NCBI GenBank assembly: GCA_023935145.1
Contig: CM043698.1
Span: 60,550,001 to 60,614,000, forward strand
Direction of reading: 5' to 3'
Origin: Bretschneidera sinensis
Lineage: Eukaryota > Streptophyta > Magnoliopsida > Brassicales > Akaniaceae
DNA: 64,000 nucleotides
The position numbers were made by a program, and so were the translations under genes. Below the pieces are notes generated by a model that saw only the letters and a list, made by a program, of their open reading frames with translations, ran no database searches and was not told the DNA's origin. This document shows, piece by piece, positions 1 to 15,200 of the stretch (positions within the stretch are counted from its first letter, which is position 1; each line of letters opens with the position of its first letter).

Positions 1-73
1 TTGATTGGAAATGCATACATAATATGTGGTTCTTCACAATCTAAACATAAAGCAAAGGAAGGGTAAGACTTAC

Positions 74-3000
74 GAGACATCTCTAAAATCACGAAATAAA
101 TTCTTTCCACTTCCAGTCCACGTCTTGTAGATTTGTCAACAGCAACTTCATATTCCCGCAACCTGTCAGAGAAAATCCGGATGCCTTAAATTTTTCTTTC
201 TTAATATGAGAATTTGGAACTAAAACTCAACTAAGAAACATTTGTGGATGCAAGGCAACAAAGTATCTCAGATTATTTCAAACTTAAGGAAGCAAGACTC
301 TTCACCTGTCTTTAATGTAACTTGTATTTGCAAAATAGATAGGTGCATCAATCCGAACAATCACAATTCCATGGTAAGTATATGCTTCCGGGTACTGCTT
401 AACATTTCTGTAAACTGTGGTGCCAGGAAGACGCCCCAAGACAGCTGCAGGATACAACAAACTAGCAAATAAACCACATATTCAGGGATAAGCATATTCT
501 AAACCATTGAAACATTAGGCCAAATATGGTTATTGACAGAAGCTGCAGAATTTTTTCTTTTTGATAAGTAAAATTGTATAAATAGAAAAATAAAGCACCA
601 AGGGGTGCAACCCACACAAAATTATCTACAAGCGAGAAGCTCCACAAAATCTAAGAGATCTACATCATTCACAAGAAATTCCTCTTAAACCAAAAACTAA
701 GGGTATTGAACCATCTATCTCTAATCACATCTATAGATCTTTCTTCTCCATCAAAAGCCTATTTCTCTCATTCCACACAAGCCAAAAAATAGAAAGAGAA
801 ATCAAAGCATAAGCCTTCTTAAGCTCCTTAGAAGCTCGAATTCCACTTCAAGCCCACATTTCATCTTTCATGGAGCCGGCAATCATCCAAAAAACGCCCA
901 AAACACTATAAGCCATCTCCCACAAACTTCTTGCCAAGGAACACTCCACTATAAGATGAAACATGGACTTGGCGCAACCTTTGCAAATATAACACCATTA
1001 ACAAGTACTTTCCCCCTTCTTTGAAGATAATCCTTCCCAAACAAAGAAACTAACTTTTTTGGGGTGCAAGGACACCAAATGGCTTACCAAGGGAAGTTGG
1101 AAAAGCCTTTCAATGGAGTCTCACTAAAAATGATCTTATAAAGTGATTTCACCTCAAACTCCTTATCTGGATTAGTCTTCAATCTAACCGAATCCTCTTT
1201 TGTCACATCAAGGCTAAAGCTATACAAGGCCTCAAGAAACTTTCAACAAACTCAAGCTCCCAATCATGAACATTGTGAAAAAGAGGGACATCCCATCTAA
1301 TGGAATCATTCGACAAAGAAATGCAAGAATTATTGAGCATATCCTTATGCCTCACAATAGCGAAAATATTTGGAAATTGAACTTTCAAAGCAGTGTCCCC
1401 ACACCAAGTATCATGCCACAACTGAGTTCTTTCGCCATTTTCCACCATCATAGAAACACAAGGAAGAAAGTCAACCCATCCTTTTTGAATCCACTTCCAC
1501 ACCCCCGCACCATAAGCCCCCTCCTTTCTTTAGACATCCACCCATTACATTCCATCCCAAATTTAGCCTCCACCACTTTCCTCTGAAGATGATCTCTCCA
1601 ACATAAGCCTCCATAACCATTTTCTAAGAAGAGCTTGGTTAAATAAAGTGAGGAATTTGAGTCCCAACCCCCTATCCAACGGTTGTTTGACCACACCCCA
1701 TTTCACCAAGCATTCTCAAACTCCTCCCCCATGTTGCCCCAAAGGAACCTCTTTTGAATACTCTCCATCCAATTTGCCACCGAACTAGGAATGAAAAAAA
1801 GAGACATAAAGTAGAAGGGTGAAAGAGTACTTTTGATGAGAGTAAGTCTTCCTCCTTTTGAGAGAAAATGATTTTCCACCCGGCCAATCGTTTCTCAAAC
1901 CTTTCAACAATGAGATCCCACACACTCTTGAAGTTGCAGAATTATTGTGCCACTAGTCTCTATTAACAATTCCCCAACACAGTGACAACTGCCAATTTAG
2001 TTAGCCCATAAAGTATTGGTCACAATATTTGATCTTTTAATAGCATAAAGAAGTGCATCATAACCATGAGAAACCTTTCAGCAGAACAGAGATCTAGATA
2101 CAGCTGCAGGACTCTCTGAGGGCAGGCACATCTGGATAAGGTATTAATGCCAAAGAAGGAACTTAATGGATAATATGATGCTGGACAGAGTATAAACCTG
2201 TCGCAGACCCTGACAGATGGTCTTAGTTACAAAGAATTATTACAAGTATAAAGAAGAAGATGATTATAATAATTAGTCATGAGGATGAATAAAAATAACA
2301 AGGATGATAAGATGCAGGAAATGAATTAAACCAATGCCCTTGATACAGTATATTTAAATTGTCGACTTACCAATATGAGGATTTGCTGACTCATGGATGA
2401 CAAAAGCAAGTGAAACACCAACCTACAATTTCAAAATCAATTTAAAAATTAAATGGTACACTTCTTCCAGCACCGTGATAATGTTGATGCTACCTACATA
2501 CTTGGATAAGACTAAGGTCCCCAAATGGTATAGCACACAAAAATCAAATCAGGATTTAGGTGTGTTAATAAATTTCTCTCTTTGTAGTGAATAATTGTGC
2601 AAAACTGATAAGGCATTTGAGCATGACTAGCACATTTATTAGACCCGGACCGAACATCAACTCAATTGAGAGACCAGGTCATTAATGGTCTAACCCATGG
2701 GTCAAGTGCTCGAAATGCATTAATAATTAAAAATACCTATAATAAGACAGATTTATACATAAAATTCAATTATTTTTATTTTTGACAACTTAGAAATTCA
2801 AATTCTCAAAAAATCAAGTTGAATTAAAACAGTTGACAAGCATGGTAAGAACATAACAACTAGAGACACTTTAGCTTAAATTCCACTTCTATATTTTGGT
2901 CTCTTCTATTTTACATCTGATATTAAATGGAAGAGGTAGCCACAGAAGTGAAATTGTTGACACTTTACCTAAACTATATTTCCGATTATGGTACATTTTG

Positions 3001-3202
3001 TGTTTTTATAATATATATAAAGAGAACAAGTTTCCAAATTTAAAACGAAGAGAGTGTTAATTTGTAAATAATAACTATGACCATCAACGCCTCCAAAGCT
3101 TGTATATATGCATATATTTTATATTACAAGAATGTAAAAATTTAAACATATACAAGGATGGATTTAAGGACCCAAAGATAATTTTTTTTATGTGGATAAA
3201 AA

Positions 3203-3243
<41 letters not shown>

Positions 3244-6200
3244 TGCTAGTGGCTATGTTTACTTATTATAATATAGAATACGATGGGGCAATTTGGGCAT
3301 ATAGCCAAAAGTAATCGCATAGGTGATCATTGACCACTAAATTTGTTTATGAAGTCCCCACCCAAAGGCCAAAAGGCTTTTCTTATAAAAATTACTTTCT
3401 TTTAATGGAGTCTAGGAGACTTGGGTAACACGGACTAGAGAGCGAGTAAGGGGGAAATAGTAATACTTCGATGTTTTCTTTTTGAGATCGCAGTAACTAA
3501 ACCCTGTTTTCTTTTTGAGATAGCAGTTACTAAGCCAAATTGTTGTCTGTTTCAACTTTTTTAATTGAAGGAATTGAAGAAGAGTTTGCTAAAAGATTAA
3601 AATCTTACATTTTTCTCTACTCACTTATCTTTGTTTAAGATAAATATTTTCTATATTCATTGTTAATTGTTGAATTGTTCTTTTATATTGACCCAATAAT
3701 ATTTTGACCTCTTTATTATTGTTAATGATGATTAGTCTGTTTTTAAATAATTTATATTAGGGTTCTTTTATAATTTTTTCATATAATTATAACATATTTA
3801 GGAATACTATAATTTATTTTTTAAAAAAGCTTATACTAAATGCGATTAATCTAAATCTCATAACATTTTCTTATTTATTTAATAGATTTTATTTTTACAG
3901 TCTGTTCTTCCCTTTAGTGGCATTGCGTACACCGCCTTGTGCGCAGAATGGATTTGACATCGAACAGGCTCTCATTTGGTTTAAAATATCCCATCGCTCG
4001 AAATCCTACGCATTTGATGTTAGATAATTTTATCTTAGGATTCTTGGCATTTAGTAGTACTAGGCATTGAAATACACTATTAAAAAGCAAAGCCAAGTAA
4101 CCAATTAGATGAAAAGGTAATGAACATTAAAAAGACTAGACTTAGAAACAAGATGGAAGATTAGTATCTTGCAAATTACCTCATTACTTATGTTGAGAAA
4201 AAATTGCTGAAACTTTTTATATGTATTCGATCATAGATGAATTTTATGATATGAAAGAACGTTGCATGACTTTGATAAATATTTTAATATGTTAGTTGAC
4301 TTTATGAGAAGAATGGTTGGGGCGCTAATAGAGAGGGGGTGGGCTCTTCGGTGGAGAATAGGGTTGAATTTGTGAACCAATGAAGTGGAAAATCATTTCT
4401 TGGAATGTGAGAAGTCTTAATGACTTGTCGAAGAAGGATACGGTAAAGTATTTCCTTGAAGTGTGGAAGGGTGCAATGGTGTGTCTTCAGGAGACCAAAT
4501 TGGAGTTATTGGATTACTCTATAATCTGTAGTTTGTGGAGTCTTAGGTCTTGTGATTGGAAAGCTTTACCAACTATAGGTGTCTCGGGGGGAGTTCTTAT
4601 CATGTGGGATATGAGAGTTCTGGACTTGGTAGATATTCAGGTGGGTTTGTTTTCTGTCTTTTGTGTTTTCAATGAGTTCATGATGGGTAGGGATTGGGTG
4701 ATGACTAGTGTTCCTAGGAAGAGTTGTCAACTATTAGGGGGGTGACTTTAATGTTGTTTTGTACCCGCATGAGAGGGCTGGTGGTGATGATACCAAATCG
4801 ATGAGGGAGTTTTTAGATTTTGTGAGGAGCCTTGGCCTTCTTGATTTGCTTTTGCCTTGGGAACCTTTGCTTGGTCGAACTCTAGAGAATCCCCCTCTTT
4901 CTCTAGAATTGACCGTTTTCTTGTCTCAGATTGTGGGGAAGCTCAATGTCCTGGTTTGATTCATAAGCTTCTTCCTCACCCCACGTCAGATCACCACCCC
5001 ATTGTTCTTGAAGTAGGAAGCTTAATACAGAGTCCGACCCCGTTTCAATTTGAGAATATGTCGTTAAGGGTGGATGAATTTCGAGATCTGGTTAAAAGAT
5101 GGTGGGAAGGATGTAATGTTAGCGATTTTGCTAGCTTTGAGGTGGCTAAAAAGTTGAAAAATGTTAAAGAAGAAGTGCAAAGATGGAATAAAGAGTCTTT
5201 TGGTGATGTTGATTCCGCCATTAACGCTCAGTTGGGTGAAATCAATGGGTTTGATAAAAAAAAAAAAAGAGGTGAGTGAGGGACTTTCGAGAGTTGAGAT
5301 TGATAGGAGGGCGGATATTAAGAAGGATATAGCTAAGCTCATATCCATGTAAGAGATTTCCTGGAGACAAAAATCTAGAGATTGTGGCTTCGTGAGGGGA
5401 ACAAGAACGCTAAGTTTTTTCATCGTATGGAAAACTCTCATAGAAGATATAACTTTATTTGTTCCATTGAGGTGGATGGTGTTGTGTTTGAAGAGGAAGG
5501 ATGTATAAAAAGGGCGATTAGCGATTTTTATGAGAAACTTTAGGAGACTTGTGTTAATCGGCCAAACTTGGATGGGCGGGATTTCTCTAGAATCGATGAG
5601 ATGAATGTGGCTTGGCTTGAACGACCTTTTGTTGAATATGAAATCTTGGCAGCTCTTCGAGCTTGTGATAGAGATAAAGTTTCAGGCCCCAATGGTTTCA
5701 CCATGGCATGTCTAGTCCATAATTGGGAGGTGATTAGGGGGGTATATTTTTCGCTTCTTTGAGGAGTTCCATTCTTCGGGTGAGTTTGTGAGTAGTCTTA
5801 ATGCCACTTTCATCACCTCTAGTTCCGAAGAAGGTTGGTACTCAAAACATTAAAGAATTCCGGCTTATTAGTCTTGTGGGATGTATTTACAAACTCTTAT
5901 TGAAGGTGTTAACATCCAGATTGAAGGAAGTTATGCGGAAAGTGGTGAGCCCTTATCAGAAAGCCTTTATTGAGGGAAAACAAATCTTGGATGCTATTTT
6001 AATAGCTAATGAAGTGGTGGATGCTCATCTAAAGAATGGTGGGGGAAGGGGAAGTTAGTAAACTGGATATGGAGAACGCTTTTGATCATGTCAATTGGGG
6101 TTTTGTTATTTACTAATTGAGAAAAATGGGATTCGGGGACAAGTGGTGCAAGTGGATTCTTAAGTGTATCTCTTCAACTTCATTTTCCATCCTTGTTAAC

Positions 6201-9200
6201 GGGCCCCCCTCGGGGTTTTTAAGAGCTTCAAGGGACCTTAGGCAAGGAGATCTTTTGTCCCCTTTCTTGTTTACTTTGGTGATGGAGGCTTTTAGCAAGA
6301 TGTTAGCAAAATGGCATGTTGAGTGATTTTAAAGTTTGCAGTAATGGTGCTAGTGTGAATGTTTCTCACCTTCTATTTGCCGATGATACTACTGTGTTCT
6401 ATGGGGTGGATGCGTATCAGATTTTGCACCTTCGTTATATTCTTCTTTGTTTTGAGGCTCAAAGTCAATCTTGACAAAAGTGACTTAATCCCTCTTGGTG
6501 AAGGTATCAATGGTCATTTCCTTGCTAGCTTATTGGGGTGCAAGGTGGGATAGTTTCCTATTTCTTATCTTGGCCTCCCCCTTGGAGCTAAATTTAAAGA
6601 CGAGTATTTGGAACCTGATTGTGGAGAATTTTGAAAAACAATTGGCCGAGTGGAAAAAACATTACCTTTTAAAAAGGGGTAGACTTACTCTCATCAAGAG
6701 CATTTTCTCTAGCCTTCCAATAAATTTTATATCTCTTTTTCCTATTCCTAGCTCGATGGCAAATAGATTGGAGAGTGTTCAAAAAAGATTTCTTTGGGGT
6801 AACACGGGAGAGGAGTACAAGTATCACTTGGTAAGGTGAAGTGTGGTAAAGAAACCATTAGATAGAGGGGGACTTGGCCTAAAATCTTTATCATTATTCA
6901 ACAAAGCTCTCTTTGGCAAATAGCTTCGAAGATTTCTATTCGGGAGAGATCACCCTTGAAGGAGAGTGGTAAAGGCCAAGTTTGGTGTGGATCATAATGG
7001 TTGGATGTCTAGAGAGACTCGGGGGACCTACAAAGTGGGGGGGTGGAGATGGGTTCGAAAAGGGTGAGAGGATTTCCGTCCTTATGTTGTGGTGTCGGTG
7101 GGAAATGGAGAAAGGACTCAGATTTGGCATGACACTTAGTGAGGAACTACTACTTTGAAAGACAAATTTTCGAATATTTTTAACATTGTGCGAGATAAAG
7201 AAGCGACTGTGAGCTCTTGTTTTCCTTATCTAACTAAGGGGTTTCTTGGGATGTGCCTTTTATCCGAGATGCTCATGATTAGGAAATAGAAGTCATTACG
7301 AGATCCTTGGAAACCCTATACAACCTGGAGGGTGATAAAGAAGATAGGATGAGTTAGGGTCTTTATCTGGAAAAGAGCTTCAAGGTGAAGGATTTCTATA
7401 AGATAATTTTTGATAAAAACTCCTTTGGATGGTCATCCAAACTTCCCTTGGAAAGTCATTTGGTGCTCCAGTGCTCCCAAGAAAGTTAATTTCTTTGTGT
7501 AGAAAGCTACTTGGGAGAAAATTCAACCCTCGATAATTTGCAATGGAGGGGGAAAGTAGTTGTTAATAAGTTCTATATTTGTAACGGGTGTGCCGAGTCC
7601 ATGTATTATCTTTTGGTGGATTGTTTGTTAGCTAGGAGTTTGTGGGAGATGGCTTATAGAATTTTGGAGGTTTCTTGGGCGGCGGTGGGTTCCGTGAAAG
7701 ATGAAACTTGGGCTTGGAGTGGCTTAAGGGCACCTAAGGAGGTCAAGAAGGATTATTTGTTGATCCCCCGCTCTATTTTTTGGCTAGTTTGGAGAGAAAG
7801 GAAACAGAGAGTTTTTGATGAAGTGGAAAAGCTTATTGAAACTATTAGAGATAATTTGTTCAATATACTCAATCTTTGGTTTAAAGGGAATTTCTTTGTA
7901 AATAATGATAATCTTCTAGATTTTGTGGACTTGGTTCTTGCAAGTTCGTATATTAGATTTTTTTTAATTCTATATTTGGTATATAATTTTATTTTATATG
8001 TAGTTTAATGAATTCAATTTCATGATAAAGATCTTGATTTAAGTCATTTAACACCTTAGCCCCTCGGCAATTGTCATGGATCCATCCCTAAATATATAAA
8101 TAAAATATACATTTTTTTAATTTTCACATTGCTGTAAATAATTAAAAAGTATAAGTTGATGTTGTTGATTGTATTAGTGCAACATTTCAAAATTCCAAAA
8201 AAAAAAAGATTTGTTGGGTTCAATACACATCCAAGATAGAGGAAGTTATTTTGGACTAATTTTAAAGTTTTATCATACATGAACCCTACACTTCTAGTCA
8301 AACATTGGACCCTACACTTTTAAATTTCAATTGCTACAATGTCCACCCTGCACCTTCCGCTACTACCCAATAGCACCCAGTCAGTCACAATACAATCAAA
8401 ATTAACAAAGTTTTGATTCACGTGGAGTATGTGTAAAAGCTCACATAATTACTACAATGTCCCCCCTGCATTTTACGCTAATACCCAATAGCACCTTAAC
8501 ATTCATAATACAGATATTTAAGAGTCAAATTGATTATTTTTTTTTATAAAAAAAAGAAAATTTCAAGAAAGCAATGAAAACGATTGAGAGAGGCATTTTA
8601 TTGTTTTGTAAATCCACCCTTGTATGGTACATGCAATGCGTTTGAGCTTTCACAAGTGTTGTATGTGAGTCACAAGCATCTCGCATGGTAAAATTTTGTT
8701 AATTTAACTTGATTGTAAATGATACGATGCCATTGAATATCAATGCAAAATACGGGGTAGACATCATAGCAATTGAAAGTGGGGTGCATATTGAGTATTT
8801 TGCTGAAAATGTAGGGTGAATTCACGATAAAACCCTCTAATTTTATGGTGCATCACATAAGATGTTAAATAATAAAGAATAGAAACATTAGCATAAGTTG
8901 CACCTGTGGCTTGGTTGTACATGCTCCCTTATCTTACCAATTGGTCTGAGGTTTGAGCCTCAATATTCCAATTTTTACAACAATTTAACAAATTTGTCAG
9001 ATATTGAAAAACCCAGCCCATTCGCACCTCGTCAACGAGTTTTCTAAAAACCTGTTGGGTCATATAGGTTTTAATGGGTCAACTACATAAATCAATTCAA
9101 GAACACAACCAATCAAGGGTCCAAGTCACCGTGTTACTCCTAGTCTGATAACTATGATGAGGAATCCAACCAAGCGTTCCCCACAAAATTATATTGATGT

Positions 9201-12200
9201 GTAAATATGAAGAAGATTATACGAACCCAGTACATGTATTAATAACTGTTTTTAAATACTTACCCCAGCAATGACACCAATCTCAATACCAAGGAACAAC
9301 GTTGTAGTGCTAGTGATGGTCCAAAGAAGAAAATCTTTCTTATCTACACGCCATAAGAAAATAGCCTCATCATAATCCACCTGAATTGATAAAAACATAC
9401 AGAAGAAGTAGATATAAATTTGTAATCTGAACATGGGTATAATTGCATCTTGCTCTTAGATATCAATTCAGCACAAGTACACTAAAACACCATTCAAGAG
9501 AAACCATTAAAAAGGATCCAACTCTCTACTGTGAATTTGTGATTTTTATATTCACTAGCTATTGTTGTACACGCCTTGCAGATGTTGTTTTATTGCCTTA
9601 ACATCATGAAACATCAATGGTATATAAAAAAATCCTGATATAATGACGAATTTATTAATCCAATAAAAATCGAATAAAATATTTAAATAGATAACAAATA
9701 GTCTATATTTAATCCTTATCAAAGTTTATCTTTTTTGGTCAATTTAATGTATCTAATTACATCGTAATGCATCGTTTGTGTAAGACTTATTTACATAGAA
9801 TAATTTTGTTTGTAGACAACTTACTTAAGCACAATAAAACTAAATCCTATTTCTACGAGGGAAAACACATTTATACTTAATCTAATAAATAATTATTAGG
9901 CAAATATATTTTTTGTTTTTGATAAATTAGACAAATATATTTTTTTCAAGTGAATAAAACTAAATTTTAATTTCATGAGAAAAATAAATATATTTAGTTT
10001 AAATAATTATTAGGTAAGGGTTTTTGTCCAATGAATATTCTAAAACACATTTGTATTTCTATATAATAGTAAAGATTATCAAGCACAATTTATTGAACAA
10101 CTTAATGCTTTCAACAAATATGCATATAGGTCTCAACTTAAGTTCCATATATATGCCTTATATGCAATGTTTTCCAGACAAGTCACTGTGATGGACAAGA
10201 ATAAAACTACAAAAAAAGAAAGTAATGTCAACATCATTTATCAATAATTTCCTGTATATGTCTAGTCACCATTTTAGTCCAAAATCCAAATATATATCCC
10301 CTAAAATGCAATCATTACAAGTAAAATGTTGTGGTGGATAGTAAAATAATGTTAATAGAAGCTTATTACAGCGGGTTATAGAGCTGTAAAGACTCCAAAA
10401 ACAGAATATCTAAAGGAAATTTCAGTGCTCAATATAATTAATAACTTTCCCTAAAAGGAGTAGATAAATTAACATTCAACCCCAATACTTCCAAACTAAA
10501 AACTTAACTAGCTGACAACTCCTGCACTATGTGCGGGGTCCACGCATTGTACCAAGCAAATTTACTCATGACTTAGATAGATATGTTTTTTTATAAGTAA
10601 CTTAGATAAGTCGAGCAATTTAAAATGCAAAAATTAGAACATTATTATCAGGCAATGGTCTATTACAAGTCTAAACGCTAGACTGATATATTATAGATTA
10701 GAATGCCTAGAATTGCAAAAGTATGGTAGACCCCATGCCAACAAGATAAGACGCTGTCTTCCTTAGCACAGTGTCAGAATCTTATAAGCATAATAGTTTT
10801 GTCAGTGTAAAATGTCACTACCACCTCTATGGAGACAAAATCCCATAATCACAAAACCAATCGGACCAACAAGTGATTGACAATAACAATTTGTTCTTAC
10901 TCAAATTGATCACACCTAGTAAAAGGTAGTTCTTACTCAAATTGATCACACCTAGTAAAAGGAAATCGAACGGTCTAATAACCATGGAAGCAAAAGATCC
11001 AATATATCCATCATAAAGCAAGTATGTTTACTTGTTTAGCATACTTACCAGGCCCGTTACAGCAGAGATCACTATTGCTGCCAGAGCACACTGCAAAGGT
11101 GATAGAAACCACAAATTCTATAGTTAGAATTATAAAATAAATGCTATCCTTGAGAATTATAAATGATAAAACAGCTGAAAGGTCCTATCTCAAATAACAT
11201 AAATTTCCAAATAACTAGGCTATGGATTACACAACACCCCGTTGAATTGACATAACACGCAGAACAAGGTGTCTTAACCAAGAATTTCAGGAGGAACTTA
11301 CACAGTATGTAAAACAGGTTATCAATCAATGACATGCATAACTTTGCTAATTAAAAAATAAATTTGCAAGAGCATGGAAAGACACCTGTGGTATATATTC
11401 AAACAATGGAGTCATGAACAGAAGAGCACAGCCCATTATGATTCCTGTTATAATGCCAGATAGTCCCGTTTTCGCGCCACTTTCATGATTCACAGCTGAC
11501 CTGGAAAAGGAGCCTGTGTGACATGTTCAGGAACAGAGAACCTACCAATCAGTAGTGTCTTATTGTAACATAAAATTTTCATGGTAAACAAAATTGTAGA
11601 GAATAATATAAAATATGAAACACTAGATATTTAAGAATCAAATTCTTAGGATCTCCCCGAAGTCTTACCTGTTGTGGGATATGCTGAAAAGAAAGAACCA
11701 AAAATATTGGCGACACCAAGACCAAACAACTGTTAGAAGAGAAAATAAAATATTAGAAGTTTCTCTGCTTAAAATACAGTAGAGATGAATTAAACTAGTA
11801 TCAGAATTCCTAAGAAATAAACAACCACATCAGGCTATACAGTTTGTACATTCCAATTCCCATGAAAAGACCTACTTAAGACTAATGTTTAGTACTAGAG
11901 AAAAGTGAGAGGAAAGCAAAGAGAGGATAGAAAATAATAGGATAAAAGAGTAAGAAGATTAATCTTTTGCTTCATGTATTTAATAGACATGATGGAAAAT
12001 TGGAAAGAAAGAAAATGGTTGGCTTTAGTAAAGTGAAATAATGGGAGGAAAAAAATGCAAACAATATCATTTTATCCTTTATAATGTTAATTTGAGAGAT
12101 TACACGTGACTAAATTGGTAAAATGATAGTTCCATCTCTTTTCCCTTCCTTTTTCCTCTCTCTAATCTGTCCAATTTGGACGGATTGGGATTTATAACTT

Positions 12201-15200
12201 AGAGAAGAAAATCTCAATCCTCTTAGTTTTATGTTTCTCTTACCTTTCTCTCTAGTAGGAGTAGAAGACTACTTTCTTTCATCTCACTTTTAGCTCCTAC
12301 TAAACATAGCCTAAGGGATACTCTTTGATGCCACAAGTCGATGCATTGCATGCTATGTTAAGTGGACTCGACAAGAAGGATTTGATACAGATGTGTATCT
12401 AAGTATCAAACAAATTAAAAGCTGAAAGTTAGGATACGGGAATACAGATCCATAAGTGCACCGCAGTACTGGATCCGTCGTTTTATAGACAAAATTATGA
12501 TAAGAGTATTAACAAGAAATTATGAGGAATATTAATTTTATTATTTTAGTGTTAGTTTGTTATTTTATTGAGTCAGGCCATAATTTAGTGATTGGACCAG
12601 CCTTTGTAATTGTTTAGACCTTATTATTTTATTGTTTGTTTTTTATGTTGGTGCCAGCTAAATTAATTGGCAATGGTTGCCAATTTTTCCTCATTAAACT
12701 TTTACTATTGGAATCAAGTAATGAAAGGCGGATAGAGTGCAATGTTTCATGTCAATTCTAAGAAACCTATGGCTCAATGTTACACAATTCTCTTCTCTTT
12801 CTCATCATGTTCTTGACTAACTGTTCATCTCTCGTGAGTCTCCTGTGTGGCTTCTTCTTTCTTCATGGCTGGGTTTCTGTTCATATTCCATCTCGCTCTC
12901 TCACACAAAAGCTTTGTGAGTTTCACATTAGTTGCCGAGTTCGAAGTTCGGTCACCAACGTGGATTTCGTACCTGTATCCATGTCGTGTCGTCTCAACTT
13001 AGGTACACCAGGGGGAATAGACAAGTCCACGTAACAAAGATCACATGTATTTGCAATGAATATACATTCAAAAGAAGTACATCCATAGAATGGGGTAGCT
13101 CTATAAACCAACGAAGTTTCTTAACCATGTGAAGCCGTGGGAAAGAGCACCATCAGTTTTTCTATTGAACAGAATTCTACCACAGAAAAAGGAAAAACAC
13201 AACTCTAAAAGGTTGAGATGTGAGCATTGATCATTATAAAGGAAGCAACAGAGGATTACACATAAGAACCAATCGGTCTGAACTCACAAACACATTTCGT
13301 ACATTTATTATGGCCATCCCAATCCCAAGTAATAGGTAGTTAGAAATAAGACCACGTGCAAAAGTGCAACATATGGTTGAAACCAAGACTAGATATAATT
13401 TTTTATCATCATAATGATAGCATGTGAAGGATCATAAGAAGAACAAAGTCACCAAGTGACAGCAATGTTGCTCAAAATTTTATTATATAAATTTAGAAAA
13501 GTTGATCATGTTCAAAACCTTCATTCACAATACTCAAACCAATAGTTGCATCAAACATGGTATTTACCTCTTTCAATTTAAAAATATAGAGCACAGATAG
13601 TGTCAAAAGGTATAATAAAAACGAGATATGTTACTAAAAAGAGAGAGAGAGAGAGACTATCTTAGTCTTAGTGACAGGTATGATTATATTTGGTGGTCAA
13701 ATCAAAGGCAATTGTACTATAATAATGGCTAGGAAATGGTCCCTTCCATCTTCTACAAAACATACCTCTTGATTTGAATCCAACTCATACCCATTCTTTG
13801 CCGCCAATGCTTTGGCAATGCCCACAGATTCCTACAGTTCATATGTAATTTGGTGACCGTTAATTATGAGCCCAAATAGAAAAGTAAAATACCATACACA
13901 GAATGAACTTGGTAACTTCTCACCAAGATGGCTACGCCAGTAATGAGAACTGTAGTTGGAATCAATGACTTTGCATGATCAAAACTCTTTGGAACGGAAA
14001 ATTTTGGAAGACCCTGAGGTATTTCTCCCACCTGAAACAACACCAAGTAGTCTTTCTCAGCTCTGGTTAAGTATTAAACATTTTTTCCTTTTTTTTCCAT
14101 TTGATTTATTAACTCTAGTCATGATTAACATAAATTGAATAAATTATTAATTTTATCAAAAAAATTAGAAATAAGCAATTTAAAGAAACCTTAAAACAAG
14201 ACAGATAAAAATTTGTACAATTAATAGAAACTTCTATATCTTCAATACTGAATGTTTCAATTCTATGATAGTATATTGTGTTGAACCATAATCACATGAG
14301 ACAGAAAATTTACTTCTCTGATTTATACTTTCTATTATCAATTCTGCACTCTTTCCTAGCATCCAAAACTATGAAGTAAAGACTGGATATAAAAGTAGGT
14401 CTTTCTCATACCGGATTAAAAGTACAAGAGTATATAGGCTGGCCATGTAATAGTTGCTTAACCTTCAGTTCTCATTTAGAATTACGAATGGAAATGTTTT
14501 TTTTTTTAAGTGAATTCTGAATGGAAATGTTAACTATAACATGTTGGAAAATCAATGACATACTAGTAATAGAAGGGATAAAACAGTGCCCACAAAAAAA
14601 TGTTAAGGGTTACTTAACTTCTATTAAGTTGAAAATCTGCTCTAATTCACAGTTTGTTAAATTAATGGGTGTTAGTAAATTAGTTTTCATTTCATGCATG
14701 TGATTGTGAATTTCTGATTGAGGAGCACGTAAACAATCAATGGTCAAACAAATCATATGTATATTGGGTATAGTACTAGTTTGTGAAGCATAAAGTTACA
14801 TATGACATTTTCGTGACTGTCTCTAGATTTACTATCCAAAAATTTAGAGTGGGTTGATTTATGTTATTCTTACCAAAGAAATGGAAGAGGGATGATATAT
14901 TTTCACAAAGGTTGTTCCCAAAACAACAGCTGTGAGGGGACCCGCTGCCCGCAGAAACTGAAACTGCTTCCTCGATTTTCCCTAAACATGAAACATTAAA
15001 TTCATAACCAAAATCTGGGTAAAGGCAACTACAACTTTTCCACCAAAAATTTAACAATGAGCTCATACCAAATGCTTCATGACTTGAAGTATCCCGAGAA
15101 TGATAGATCCCATTACAAAAGGGGGCCATGAAAACTACAAAAGGAAAAGACCACCTGTGGTTAAAGAAATGAATGAATAAGTGGAAACAGATGGACACTT

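Noticed and set aside
4290..8020. Target duplication for the plus-strand LINE
   Set aside because: Candidate matches (TTTATGAT/TTCATGAT) are short, AT-rich and not at the proper places.
12777..13132. Possible small gene with frames on both strands
   Set aside because: It lies inside intron 8 of the sulfate transporter, has no recognisable domain and no supporting splice structure.
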